This document shows, piece by piece, positions 53,146 through 63,757 of a stretch of DNA of 64,000 nt. The DNA lies in assembly GCA_028583415.1 (NCBI GenBank), contig CM053267.1, positions 23,568,478-23,632,477 on the forward strand. Reading direction: 5' to 3'. The notes under the pieces are model-generated. The model saw only the letters and a list, made by a program, of their open reading frames with translations, had not been told where the DNA came from and did not search any database. Numbering within the stretch: the first letter of the stretch is position 1; every line of letters begins with the position of its first letter. Origin of the DNA: Protea cynaroides. Taxonomy: Eukaryota; Streptophyta; Magnoliopsida; Proteales; Proteaceae. The position numbers and the translations under genes were made by a program.

Positions 53146-53510
53146 CACCTTTTAGGCATACAACCACACACTCATATTTGACTGTTTTTGAGTTATATTT
53201 CATACTTGGTCTTGTGGTTTCTTCACGCACTGATAGGTAGACCTGATACAAGGTGGTAAGACCGGTTAGTTCGATACGGGTCTTACACTTTGTTTATGGT
53301 GACTTTCCTTGTAATGGATTCCTCTTTTATCTATAAATACAAAGCATCAATAGAGGACAGAACATACACTAATTTCGACACCAGTTCTCTGCTGGTTTCG
53401 TGATCTTCTTCTCTCCTTTTCTTATTTTCTCAATTTTCTTCTTCTTCTTCCTCTTTTTTATTTTTCTTCCATGTTTGATATTATAGTTTCTGTAGTTTTG
53501 TTACAGTAAG

Positions 53511-55124
53511 AAATACATTAATTGTGAAATTTAATGGGGCATGCTTTTGCATGGAGTTGAAAATGTACATTTTTAACTTTTGTCAAGTTCTTATTATTTT
53601 ACTTATATATTTATTTATACCACGTATTCATCTTCAGCTTCATTTAGATATACTCTATTCTTTTGTAACCCATCTTGAAAACTTACATGGGTTATAGCTT
53701 GATGGGCTGCTTCTAAAAAGATGACCAGGAATTGGTTTTAATCATTTATATCTAAAATTGGCTCATGCCTAATCTGTGCATATGGGCTAATTAAAGATGT
53801 TTCCATGTTCACTAGTTGCTGCTAAAATCTCATCTTTTAGTTTGCTTTGTAATGATAGTTTTATAGGTTCGAACACATGCTTATAGCTTGTACCTCATAG
53901 TTGGTTGGGAAATGATAAGTACCATTTATGTAGAATTTGATCTTCATGTGTTTGTTGACTATTACAGAATCCCAAAGTCAAGACATTTAAGATTTACTGA
54001 GTCTGGAAAAAGACATTTAAGGTCTTTTGGTCCTATTCGTCATCTAAAATCTCGGTAGAGTTGCCAGAAATGGCAAAGCAAAGATCTCAATTTTCATAGC
54101 TTTACCTGCACCTGTAGTGTTTGTAACTCTGGAAAAGAAGGAAGGGGGGGGGGGGAGGCCTTGTGTTTGTGGCCCTTGAGTTCTAGTGTTAGTTGTTTCA
54201 ATAAACCCTAGTTGAGTACTTCCTCATCTAGTTTTGTTACATATTGGGTTCTATTGAAGTTCCTCACTATTTCTCACTTCAATTCACATGGCTGAGGGGT
54301 TCTATTGAAGATATTGAAGAAGATAAATATTGCTGATCATCGGTTAGTAGTCAAAGAGTTCATTAGTAAATACAACAAGAGCAACAAAGAAAACGCTGAC
54401 CAAGACAAAATTGCAACTTATTACTCTTTCTGGTCCATAATTGAAACCTCTGTTTGGTTTTCTCGCCTATTGTTTGTTGAACAAATGTGCAGAATATATG
54501 AATGTGGGAAATATGCAAATGACATCATGTTACTATGATGTAGCACTTTTTTATATTTAACTCTTTTTGTTATGCAAATATATATCCATTTCAATATATT
54601 CTAATTAAGCTTGATTTTAAGCCCTATGATCCTCTTATGTCATTTGATAACTTCTAATATATTAATGATGTGGTCTTCTTTGTCATCCACAACTTCACAA
54701 AAGACGACAGGGTGACCCAAAAAAACATAGGCAAGGCAACCTACATGGTTTAGTCTTTGTCAGAATTACTATAAAAATTTTTTTTCTCTTTGTGCATCGA
54801 AAGATATCATACAATGGACATCTAGGTATTTTAACACCACTTGTTATTTTTTTTACCTCCTTAAGTATTGTAAAGCTTCATTTCTATTTTGAGTTTGTGT
54901 TATGTTTTAAGTTGCTTGATTTCTCGCAACCCCTAAAGGGCAAATAACAACTTAAGTTGCTCTGTTATGCTTGGTAACTTGTATGGTGTTTTATTTTTAG
55001 CAGTTACATGTGAAAGCTATGTCTCGAAATTAGATTGGTTTTCAAGGGATCCATTATTCAGGGTGTCTTCACAATACAAACTAGAGGTCAACAAATTCAT
55101 AGAATAAGCATTTTCTAGTTCATC
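53511..55124. other. AT-rich DNA without a supported gene
   Basis: A 77-aa ORF at 54305-54538 has ordinary composition but no domain I recognise. There is a G9 run near 54152. Possibly an upstream part of the Transposase_24-like relic that follows. Confidence 0.45.
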
Positions 55125-55820
55125 ATGCAGAGGGGATCAGATCATATGCCCATGTTAAATTACATAAATCAACTATGGAGGACTGCAGATGAAGTCTTAG
55201 AACATCTGATATGTGATGGATTTCAATGGAATTATACAAAATGGAGTTTCCATGGAGAAGGGTCATGCATTTTCGAGCATCTTGCTAACCCAAATCATTT
55301 GCCCTCTTCTCGTATTGATTTGTTTGAAAGAACTCATACATCAAAGAAAACTGGAGCTCCCATAGACCCTACCTCAGCTAAGAGATTGGTTAGTTCAATA
55401 ATCATTTTTTCTTAGTTTATTTCTGTATTCCTTCCCTTTGATAGCTATTTTAATGTAAGATCACATAATATTATTGTTCAAATTCACTTACAGGTTGCAT
55501 TTAAAGATCGTCTTGATAAGGAAAGTGAAGAAAGACGACTAGATAAAGTTGTTCAGGAATCAATTTTTGTAGATGTAATGGGACGGGATTGCCATGAACG
55601 GGTGTGTCTTATGGGGGTGGGAGTAACCCCAAAGGAATTGTTTGACACACAGGCAATACGCCAACAGAAGCTAACCCAAGCGATGAGGGAACTGATAGAA
55701 GATAATAAGATGTGGAAAGAGAAGGTGGGTGCAATGGAGGAGAAAATGGTTGCAATGGAGTCCCAAATGCTTACCTTCACGCAATTCATGCAAGCACAGT
55801 CGCACTCTTTCCAACGATAG
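55125..55820 (+). pseudogene. Transposase_24-like gene fragment (En/Spm-associated), two exons
   Basis: Exon one ends ...SRIDLFERTHTSKKTGAPIDPTSAKRL at about 55390 with donor TTG|GTTAGT. Exon two starts after TTACAG (55494) and reads VAFKDRLDKESEERRLDKVVQESIFVDVMGRDCHERVCLMGVGVTPKELF. It continues with a coiled-coil-like tail (RQQKLTQAMRELIEDNKMWKEKVGAMEEKM) to a stop at 55820. LFE-THT-KKTG, a run of Glu/Arg helix, then VMG-D---RV-LMGVG is the pattern of the plant Transposase_24 (Ptta/En/Spm) domain. The N-terminal exons are missing or unrecognisable, so it is probably a relic of a CACTA-associated gene. Confidence 0.5.
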
Positions 55821-56680
55821 GTAATTAGGCAAGCTTGAAGTCATCTTCAGATGACCTTCACGGCATGTATCTTTGCATTTTCCCAATGTTATTTTACTTT
55901 GTTTCTTTTCTTTATTGCTGCAGTTTTCATCTAATCCATTCCTTAATTTATGGCTTCATTAGGAGAAGAAGCTAGACTTGGATCACAGCAATGAGGAAGA
56001 AGAATAGCGAATGTAGGATATCAGGGTTTACAGAAATATTTTGGAAGAATGTTATTTGGAACAAACTTTTTGCATTTTATGTAAATGGGTTTTGAATTGC
56101 TGTCATTGTAAATATTTTAACTTGGGTAATGGTTTCCAAGTATTATGCTTTGTTGGAATCTTTTCTTTATGTTTCCTGGGAATCTTGATATTATTGTTAT
56201 GGTATGTTTTACATGATGGTGAATCTTGATATTATTATTATATTATGTTTCTCTAATGGTAGCAGGAAACAATGCATCTCATTAGGTTTGATGACTTCAG
56301 TCCTTTTGCTCCTTGTTCATGTTCTTTATGCACTTTGATTGCAGCACTCACTATGTTCATTGCTATGACCTTCCCATTTTTTATTATAAAGAATCTAATC
56401 CTCCTATGCCATAAGCTGAAGTTTATAGAGATGTGTTGCCTAAAAAGCCGCATGAGAAGTCGGTGTTTTGCATTGTGATGATAATATAGGCTTCTTGTTC
56501 ATGGAGCTTACTCTAGGTTTCCTTTATCTGTTGCAAGCAAGTACATTTACAGGCTCTTGCTCCAATTTGATCTCTCATTTTGTTGGAATGGGTTTCTCTA
56601 AAAACAAGGTTGCTAAAGCTATCAAGGAAAATGAAAACTAACTCCACCTTGTTGATTCTAAAGTCTAAATTGATTCAAAA
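55821..56680. other. Non-coding DNA after the Transposase_24-like relic
   Basis: T-rich sequence with short unsupported ORFs (56041-56229, 56272-56478). A duplicated GAATCTTGATATTATTRTTAT occurs at about 56181 and 56221. Confidence 0.45.
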
Positions 56681-57170
56681 CTCGAGGTCGAATTTTTATT
56701 TTTAAGCAAGGGAGATTTGATGCAATATTGTTCAGCAAATATCAATGGAAATCAAGATCACATCAAGATCAAGTCAAAGCTTGCAAAATCTCGTCAGATC
56801 AAATAAAAATCATGTATGGAAACATAGGTGGAAGGCTCAGCTACAACAAGAAGAGATGTTGTTTTAAATTAATAGGATTTTATTTAGTATTTATTTTCCT
56901 AGTTAATTACTTCCTTGTTAATTATGTTTCCAATTTGAGGCTCAAATGAGAGTCATATTTAAATGATGTAAGGCATATGCCAAAGGGAAGTTGAAATTGA
57001 ATAGACTTGAGTACTCTTGAGTAATTGTGACTCTTGATTATCGAGTGAGATGCATTTGGTGTGAGATTGACCTCTTTTCTTCCCCTTCTTTCATTCTCTT
57101 TTCTTTGTGTTATTGTTATTATCTAATATTGAAAGTCATCATTATTGAGATCGTACATGCAACTATTATC
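56681..57170 (+). repeat. Possible decayed gypsy 3' end (polypurine tract and LTR)
   Basis: AAAACTCGAGGTCGAATTTT and then AAGCAAGGGAGATT|TGATGCAATATT at ~56705-56730 resemble the Pol end, purine tract and LTR start of plant gypsy elements. The following ~450 bp has LTR-like composition, but no partner LTR or clear end is present. Confidence 0.35.
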
Positions 57171-58117
57171 GATTTACCATATCATTATTGAGCTTGCATT
57201 AAAAGGGACTGTTGTCCATGTGCAATAACTTTTCTTGACTTATATCTCTAACAACTATGTTTATAAAATGCATACTTTTCTATGGTAAACTCTCATCTTT
57301 ATATATAACAAGAATAACAACACTAATAACATATATAGAAAATGTTGTACACCTGTTAAGGCATTAAATAATTGACATTGTCTCTCCAAGAATTTTCAGT
57401 TGTGAAACTTATTCAAAGCTAAAATGAACGCCCTCCTGCCACATATGCCACATATAATGAGGGAAACCTTTGAAATTTTTATTTCTCTTTTCTTTCTTTT
57501 TATTTAATTTTAAAAAAAAATTGGGGGGTGGGGGTTGGGGAAGGGTTTTCCTTTAGGTCTATAAATTTAGGGATTCTAAAAAGAATCCAGAATAAAATGC
57601 ACAAAAACATCCAAGGAGAGAGAAACATACAGTAATAAAAATATTAAAAAATCTACCAAAAAAAAGAGAAAGGACAAAATGAAGAATAATTAGATGACGG
57701 ATTATAGGAATTTGCCCAAAGATGATCGGCACCATATGGACGGCTCGATTAAAAGTTCATGTAGACATGCGTTTATCTTGTAAAATCAGAAAGATTAACT
57801 CAAAAGGGCACAATTAAAAATTAAAAAAAAAAAGAAAAAAAAAAAAAAAAGGGACAAACATATTTACTCTACACTCCATAAAAAAAAAAAAATATGATAC
57901 CCAACCCTCGTTGTCTTCCATGCTTCACAGCAAGGGAGACCCCCTTCAGTTCTTTCTACTCCCTTTTATTAAACCCAGGAGACCAGGACCTCAAGCTTTC
58001 CGTATCTGCTTCATTTTCTATTAGAAATTAGAAGCTTAACAGGGCTGAACCCTGACTTCGCAGTCTCTTGTTCTGACTTTCGCCCCTCCGTGTGAGCTCT
58101 GCCAATCCGAAGCAGCA
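57171..58117. other. AT-rich DNA and presumed 5' region of the API5-like fragment
   Basis: Several A-runs (57820-57850, 57878-57890) and a TGGGGGGTGGGGG patch near 57522. 57900-58117 is pyrimidine-rich, as in plant promoters and 5' UTRs. Confidence 0.4.
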
Positions 58118-58436
58118 ATGGTTGATGGGTCTGAAGAAACGAGCGAGATCGAGAAGCTCTACGAGTATGGCGAACGACTCAACGAAGTCAAGGATAAATC
58201 ACAGGTTAGTTTTCTACATAAAAATAGGTCTGTTCTTAGGAATAGTATTGCTTGTTTGTGGATTATTCATATCTTTTCTGGGTCCGAAGCAGATCAAATG
58301 TCAAGGACTACGAAGGTATAATAAGAGCAGCTAAAGGAAGCATAAAGGCGAAACAGTTAGCGGCACAGCTCATTCCCAGGTTCTTCAAGTTCTTCCCCAG
58401 CCTCTCCAGTCAAGCTGTTGAAGCCCACTTTTGATT
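58118..58436 (+). pseudogene. API5-like: API5-like gene, 5'-end fragment (frameshifted)
   Basis: Exon one (58118-58204) gives MVDGSEETSEIEKLYEYGERLNEVKDKSQ and donor CAG|GTTAGT. Exon two carries NVKDYEGIIRAAKGSIKAKQL, then AAQLIPRFFKFFPSLSSQAVEAH. This is the N-terminus of plant apoptosis inhibitor 5-like proteins, nuclear alpha-helical repeat proteins. After acceptor GAAGCAG (58292) the bases ATCA precede AATGTC, throwing the frame by one unless a weak acceptor at 58305 is used. A T-run then shifts the frame before DLCEEEELGV, ending near 58460 at a possible donor. Later exons are not visible in the remaining 5.5 kb. Probably a dispersed gene fragment. Confidence 0.65.
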
Positions 58437-58460
58437 TGTGCGAGGAAGAGGAGCTTGGTG

Positions 58461-59833
58461 TATGAAGATCCTCTCTCTCTCTCTCTCTCTATCCTCTTCC
58501 TTTTCCTACTTTGTCACCAATTTAATGATTTCTGGCGTTGTCAAATTCGTCTGTTATAGGTCATGTGATAATTTTGATTAGCAGCACCATGACATTGAAT
58601 GCAGAATACATGACGAGGCGTGGTTATTTGGATTGAAATATTGCAGTTGGCATGACCTTCTGAGGTGTCACAAATCGTAGATGGTGTTTTAATGATTAGT
58701 CAGGTGATTGACATGGTCCGTTGCTTGTTTTGAGAAGTTATTCCCTAATTGTGATTGATTTTCGATGGCATATGGAGGGGATACCAATTTTGGTAACCCT
58801 GGACACCGTTCCTGTATTGTTTTGATATCATCAACATCATCATTTTATTCCCTGAAGGAAGAGATAGATGGCACCAGCCTTCAAGAAATCCAATTAAGGC
58901 CAGTGGTCGGGCTGATGTCTTCTGTTCTGACATGATTTGCTCACCACTTTTTCACCACAAGCAGTAGCACATCTATCTTCTTTTCTCTTCTTTCACTTCC
59001 ATTGGATAAACTAAAAAGAAAAATAAATTTTAAATAATTCAATAAAGGAAGAATTGACATTGATCTATGTAAGAAAGACTGGAGTCTTCTTTGTTCTTCT
59101 TCAACTTCCATTGAATATATTACAAGTAAAAATAAAATTTAAATAATCATAAGTTATAAACTAGATGACATGGGATTAATTAATTCTACTGACGTACCCT
59201 TGGTGAGAAGCCTTGATCATATCCCTCTTTTCTATTCCTTGTTCCTGAAATCTTTTGAGTCGTTATTCACATCTTTTTTCCGAAAGGTGTTTGGTTGCTG
59301 ACCACAAGGAACAGAATATGCATAACTGTTGTCGGTTTTACTGTTCCTAATTCCCTACGATCCTATGTTGTAAGGATTCTGATTCTGTCGCCAGGACCAA
59401 GCCAAGATCTCATCACTAGGGTGGTCTAAAGCAAAGGCTTCCCAACCAAAAGCCTGTTAAGAGAAGAAACCAAGCACCTTTTTCTTTGATTTTGAATTGA
59501 CAGAGACTGAAAATTTCATGGGCAAAACATGTTGCGAATCACTGCAGTGCAGATAGCTTGAAATGCAAATGGCTCAAATATTTTTCAATCTATCTTAATT
59601 GGAAAGAAAATAAAAAAGAACCAAAGGCAGAAATTTACTTGTGAATGAGAAAGATAACAAGTTCAATTGTCAGATAGAATGGAAACTTAAATAAATGGAG
59701 GAGAAAGCACCTGGATAACAATGGTAACTAAAAATATGTAATATATTAAAGAATGGTGACATTCCCAAGGGAGTGAATGTCAAATGAATGCCTGAGACAT
59801 AAGTAAGGAGGCACATACGTGCCATGCATATGT
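58461..59833. other. Non-coding DNA downstream of the API5-like fragment
   Basis: A short (CT)n run lies at 58472-58490. Otherwise AT-rich with no recognised exon, although a long intron of the preceding gene cannot be excluded. Confidence 0.45.
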
Positions 59834-60271
59834 TGTTAGATTTATATGGGCTTAATTAATTACCTAAACTAGTTAATTCAGTGGGAATCTGATTGATACG
59901 GTATAACCGATTTGGTTTGGTTCGTCACATGGTATGAGATAAGTTTGGTAACCCTAATTCTATTGTGGGAAGGGTTTTAGGGTTACATCTGTATTCTATA
60001 AATACAGGGTTAGAGTCCCCACAGCCACGGTTAATCAGTTCTCTGCACCCATTAGCAAGAGACGTCAGGATATCCTCTGGAGGCTGTGGAAGACTGTAGC
60101 CGAGGGATTTCGATCAAAGCTTGGAGCGTCGTGGAGCGTATGGAAATTAATCTCTTCACAGACAGGTATGTCTTTATATTCATTGTTTATGGTTTCTCTA
60201 TTGTGTTCTAGGGCTACTGTATGGATGGAGAATCGATTTCTTGGAAACCCTAAACTTATAATTTTCTAACA
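59834..60271 (+). repeat. Solo LTR of the LARD family
   Basis: TGTTAGATTTA...TTTTCTAACA, 438 bp, with a perfect 7-bp inverted terminal match. It shares with the complement of 33120-33532 the start (ATATGGGC, TTAATTAAT, TTCAGTGGGAATCTGATT) and the CCACAGCCACGG block. TATAAATA at ~59997. No clear target duplication. Confidence 0.7.
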
Positions 60272-60650
60272 TGTCACTACAAGCCATTAGCAGGGTGGAA
60301 GATTACAATATACAGTCTAAACTTATAATTTTATAACTTTCTTAATTATGAAATCTTTGTTGCAAACTATTAATAATGGTTCAGAAGTGATGATAGAATT
60401 TTTAGCAAACCAATTAAGATTTATGTCATTTCCAGATGATATTTTAAGATAATGGGTCAGGCTTCGACCAAACTTTTCATCAAATTGATTCACCCACTCC
60501 TTGTCGATCAGTGATTGATGCTTATTCTAGCCCTATGGGGCTGATCAGGATTCACCACATGCAGACCAACAGTCTTTAGAGCAGTTTTGATAAGAGTGAC
60601 TGTCGAAGATGATTGGAAACATTGGATTAACTGGACATCTAATCCATTGT
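60272..60650. other. Short non-coding interval
   Basis: AT-rich, no gene or repeat recognised. Confidence 0.5.
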
Positions 60651-60857
60651 GGAACCACATCCTCTCCTCTCAGAGATTCGGGAGGAGAAAGGGCGGTCCC
60701 GTTAGATGGTTGACACCTAAGATTTCGATGAATCCGAGCTGACAAGGGGCTGTCGGCTTGGATGGAGAGCTCAGATTCACCCGAGCCCCAAGTGCCGGTC
60801 ATCTAACGGGGCCGCTGCCTCTCCTCCCGAACCTCTGGGAGGAAAGAATTTGGATAC
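60651..60857. mobile_element. GGATCC-type foldback MITE, copy 2
   Basis: GGAACCACATCCTCTCCTC... to ...AATTTGGATAC. The arms share CGGGAGGAG / CTCCTCCCG and GTTAGATG / CATCTAAC, and the centre carries GCTGACAAGGGGCTGTCGGC. More diverged than copy 1. Confidence 0.7.
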
Positions 60858-61239
60858 TTTAATCCATCATCGCAGACTTATAGGTTTGAACACCTCCTTC
60901 AGGTTTATTAGGCAATTAGATTCTAGGGTTTTTTTTATTATTTTATTTATTTTTTTGGGTAAGTACCTAGGTTATAAGATTAAATGTTCTTTTCAATGGA
61001 ATCTCAGGATGGTTAAAGAACTTGCTGATGACTTTGCCAAGCAGAAAGTAATTTGTCCTCAGCAAGGTTATGGGCAAGTATTCCTTTGTGAGAAGCAGTT
61101 TTGTATAAAGATGGGTTCTATTTTGTTGTTGAATACTAGTTGCAGTTTTATTTCCTTTTAGAGGCTAAAGAGTATACATAATAGATTGTAAAATGATAAA
61201 TAAGTTTGGTATTCTATTAAGAATAAAAATCTATTTTTG
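60858..61239. other. Short non-coding interval
   Basis: A 103-aa ORF at 60850-61161 begins inside the MITE and has no recognised domain; T-rich otherwise. Confidence 0.45.
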
Positions 61240-61890
61240 TTTCTTCAATATGCAAAATCTTCAAGCCATGATATAATTCTCTTATTTGATCAAAACGAAA
61301 TTTGGACACCCTTACGTTTTTCTCTTGGACTTGACATCCAACGGATATAATCGAAGGTTGGAAGGTCAGAAAAGTACAACTGATGTGGTCAACATCAAGA
61401 ATAAGAGTTGGATTTTTTCAAGTTGCAAATTTTTCTAAACTATGATATTTTGTGATCCAATAGACCTAAAATTTGGATGCCTTTACCTTTTTTTTCCCTG
61501 ATTTTGACATCCAATGGATCTGATCGGAGGTTGGACGGTAGGAAAAGTACAACTGAGGTGATCAAAATCAAGAACAATAATTGGATTTCTTCAAGTTACA
61601 TAATTTTGTAAGCTATAATATTTTGTGACTCGATCAACTTGAAATTTGGATGTCTTTACTTTTTTATTTATTCTTAATTTTGTTATCCAACAGATTTGAT
61701 CGGAAGTTAAACTGCCAGAAAAGTACAACTGAAGTGGTCGAAATCAAGAACAAGAGTTGGATTTTAAGTTTCAAATCTTGATATCAAGTGATCTTCTCCA
61801 ATCGACTTGAAATTTGAAAGCCCTTACCGTTTTTTATTATACTTGACATTCAACGGAATCATCGAAAATTGGATGGCTAGAAAAGGTGTT
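61240..61890. repeat. ~170-bp tandem repeat array, about 3.5 units
   Basis: The motif AAATTTGG (AAATTTGA in the last unit) starts at 61298, 61469, 61642 and 61810, giving periods of 171, 173 and 168. Each unit also carries GACATCCAACGGAT-like, GATCGGAGGTTGGA-like, GAAAAGTACAACTGA and ATCAAGAACAAGAGTTGG blocks. The length is satellite-like, but the array is short and diverged. Confidence 0.8.
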
Positions 61891-62291
61891 TTATGGTGGT
61901 GGAACCCATGAAACAAAGAGGGAGAAAGAAAGAGGAGTGGATGAGAAGTTAATGGTATAAAAAAAAATATTAATTTTATTATTTTACCTTTACTTAAAAC
62001 AAATGTCCATTAAACATTTATGCAAAAACAAGGCAAAAACACTTTTTGGTCAAAAATGAAAAAGAGGTTCATTTTTTGGACTATGTTTATTTTTCTTTTT
62101 ATAAACAGTACCCAAAAATGATACCAAATATCTACTAAAACAAAAACTTGTTAAAAAAAAAAAGGAACCAAAGACACTCTTTAGAAAAGAAATCAAATCA
62201 TGCACAAACTTGAAAAACCCAACAATACCCCTTAAACATGCTAATTTGGGTTCTGACTCTAGGCCAACCAACTTTAGGTTATTGTCATGCT
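61891..62291. other. AT-rich non-coding interval
   Basis: A-rich tracts and no supported gene. Confidence 0.5.
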
Positions 62292-62425
62292 CATAGTTAG
62301 TAAGTTTGGGTACGACAAAAATTTAGATACAGTTACGTACGGATACTAAACTGATTTAGGCTTCAATATAGGGACTAAAATACGGCATTAATACATGTGT
62401 TTAATACGGTAGCCTTTAGAAACAT
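62292..62425. mobile_element. One end of a CATAGTTAG TIR element
   Basis: CATAGTTAGTAAGTTTGGGTACGAC and the next ~130 bp align with the complement of the right end of the element at 28907-30008 (TACGGATAC, GACTAAAATACGGCATTAAT). The other end was not found. Confidence 0.5.
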
Positions 62426-63051
62426 TGAGACTAATAAAAAGAGCATATATTTATTATACAATGAACATCTACATCATTAAACAAATAGAATAATAACATA
62501 TGCAACCCCTTCAATGAGATTGAGATTGCGTGTTCATTTTAGTGCTCAATCATGGTAGACCTTCTTTGATGGAGAGGATGGGAAGGGTTATAAGTCACTT
62601 ATCCGTGCACTAACCAATCGATATTGGACTAAACCCCTTAGATGATTTATGACCCTTCATATGCATCATCCTTTAAATCCTTTATCCCATACAGTTTCTG
62701 CATCAGCAGTAGATATGCCACTAACAATGCTCTTTGGATCTTTTTATTTTTTTTTAATTTTTTTTATCTATTTATTAAAAATTATTTTTTATCAAAAATA
62801 AAATATTATTTGGTAACTATAATAAAAATAAATAAATTTCGTATGTCTCTGTGAAACAATTAAAAAACATTAAAGATCTATCTGATTAATGATCTATCTG
62901 GTTACATTATCATCGATTTGTTGGGGTGTCGAAGCGATCTGCGGTTAATGATCTTTACATTATCTACATTCTGCGATCACATAAGAAACAAAAACAATTG
63001 GAATAGAACTCTACCAATTCATCAAAGATTGAGAAGTGAAAATTCAAGAAC
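62426..63051. other. AT-rich interval before the kinase-like fragment
   Basis: T/A-rich to 62870, with no gene recognised. Confidence 0.45.
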
Positions 63052-63450
63052 CTTGTATCCACGATCGATGAATTTAATGGCAACAAGATCTCCGGTTTTT
63101 TTGTTCATCATAAGCTTCACAAAATGAGCCACAGAGAGATTTGCAGAGAGACGAGGACTTAATTCAAAGAGATGGAATTCTAGAAGACAGGATCGCTGCA
63201 GTTCCCTTGGTAGCGGCAGTGGTAGTGGTAGCGGGGTCCCTCCAAGGCTCATGAGGTCGATGGCTGGGCTGAAGCCACCTCCTCCTGTTAGATCTATGGG
63301 TTTCGTCTCTGGTTTCTGAAGCAGAGCACCACCGCGTCCACGGCTTCTCTCTGCCTCTTTTTTTCTTTGCTTTCCTCTCTTCATCTTTTTCAACTTCTTC
63401 ACTTCACCTTCTTCTTCTGCTACGCTTTCTTTCTTCCCCGTTTCTTGCAA
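63052..63450 (-). pseudogene. Possible SnRK2-like kinase first exon (degenerate)
   Basis: Minus-strand ORF that ends at a plausible donor, GGATACAAG|GTTCTTG (63052/63051). The last 22 residues, KLMMNKKTGDLVAIKFIDRGYK, resemble the VAIK strand and the RNK-TGELVA(M/I)K-I-RG region of plant SnRK2 kinases, where an intron also follows closely. The Gly-rich loop expected just upstream (GSGNFGVAR) reads SANLSVAH, so ATP binding would fail. The N-terminal part (basic KKLKKMKRGKQRKK, then a PLPLPLPLPR run) has no kinase match. A decayed or captured exon is likely; identity tentative. Confidence 0.35.
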
Positions 63451-63461
63451 GGTACCCCACT

Positions 63462-63624
63462 GGATCCAAATCCTCTCCTCCTAAAGGTTCGGGAGGAGGG
63501 GCGGTACCTTCAATAGATATCGATTTGAATGGAAGGCTTGGATTCACCCGAGCTTCAAGTGTCGGCCATCTAACAGGGGTGCCACCCCTCCTCCCGAACC
63601 TCTGGGAGGAAAGGATGTGAATCC
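63462..63624. mobile_element. GGATCC-type foldback MITE, copy 3 (shortened)
   Basis: Starts GGATCCAAATCCTCTCC and ends AAAGGATGTGAATCC. It has CGGGAGGAGGGGCGG / CACCCCTCCTCCCG arms but lacks part of the middle. Confidence 0.7.
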
Positions 63625-63757
63625 TCATGATTTTTCTCTCTTCCCTGTTTCTGCTGTTTCCTAATCCTCTCCTCCCCGCCTCTCCACCTCTCACTCTATC
63701 CAACCGTTGGAGTCCATTAGAGTTCGAACCGGCTCACAACTCCAATGGTTGGATGGG
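63625..63757. other. Spacer between MITE copies 3 and 4
   Basis: 133 bp, pyrimidine-rich then mixed. No gene. Confidence 0.5.

Larger units (their letters stand above)
50879..53287 (-). repeat. Tekay-type solo LTR, minus strand, nested in copia LTR
   Basis: On the plus strand TGTCACACCCC...CGGGTCTTACA, flanked by a perfect CTTTG duplication (50874-50878, 53288-53292). 2409 bp. Reading on the minus strand: word block 1 (53145-52970), TATAAATA (52881-52874), donor ATTAAG|GTATG (52731/52730), word block 2 (52480-52240), CTCACTGAGC, acceptor (51284) and a decayed exon-like ORF. Its words are GTAGGGTCG with some TGTGGTCGC-like forms, so it is a further family. Confidence 0.93.
45564..53505 (+). 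mobile_element. Degenerate Ty1/copia element with two nested insertions
   Basis: LTRs of about 314-320 bp (45564-45877; 50772-50878 joined with 53293-53505) and a perfect GTAAG target duplication (45559-45563, 53506-53510). A MULE-like element sits between PBS and gag, and a Tekay-type solo LTR sits in the 3' LTR. Internally it lost most of integrase and reverse transcriptase. Lineage uncertain; the Gag_3-type Gag would fit Ivana-like or Ale-like copia. Confidence 0.92.
50772..53505 (+). repeat. 3' LTR of copia element, split by solo LTR
   Basis: 50772-50878 and 53293-53505 rebuild an LTR like 45564-45877; the join is at CTTTG, duplicated by the nested insertion. Confidence 0.9.

Noticed and set aside
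54305..54538. 77-aa ORF with ordinary composition
   Set aside because: No domain recognised and no splice partner demonstrated; listed only as part of a non-coding interval.
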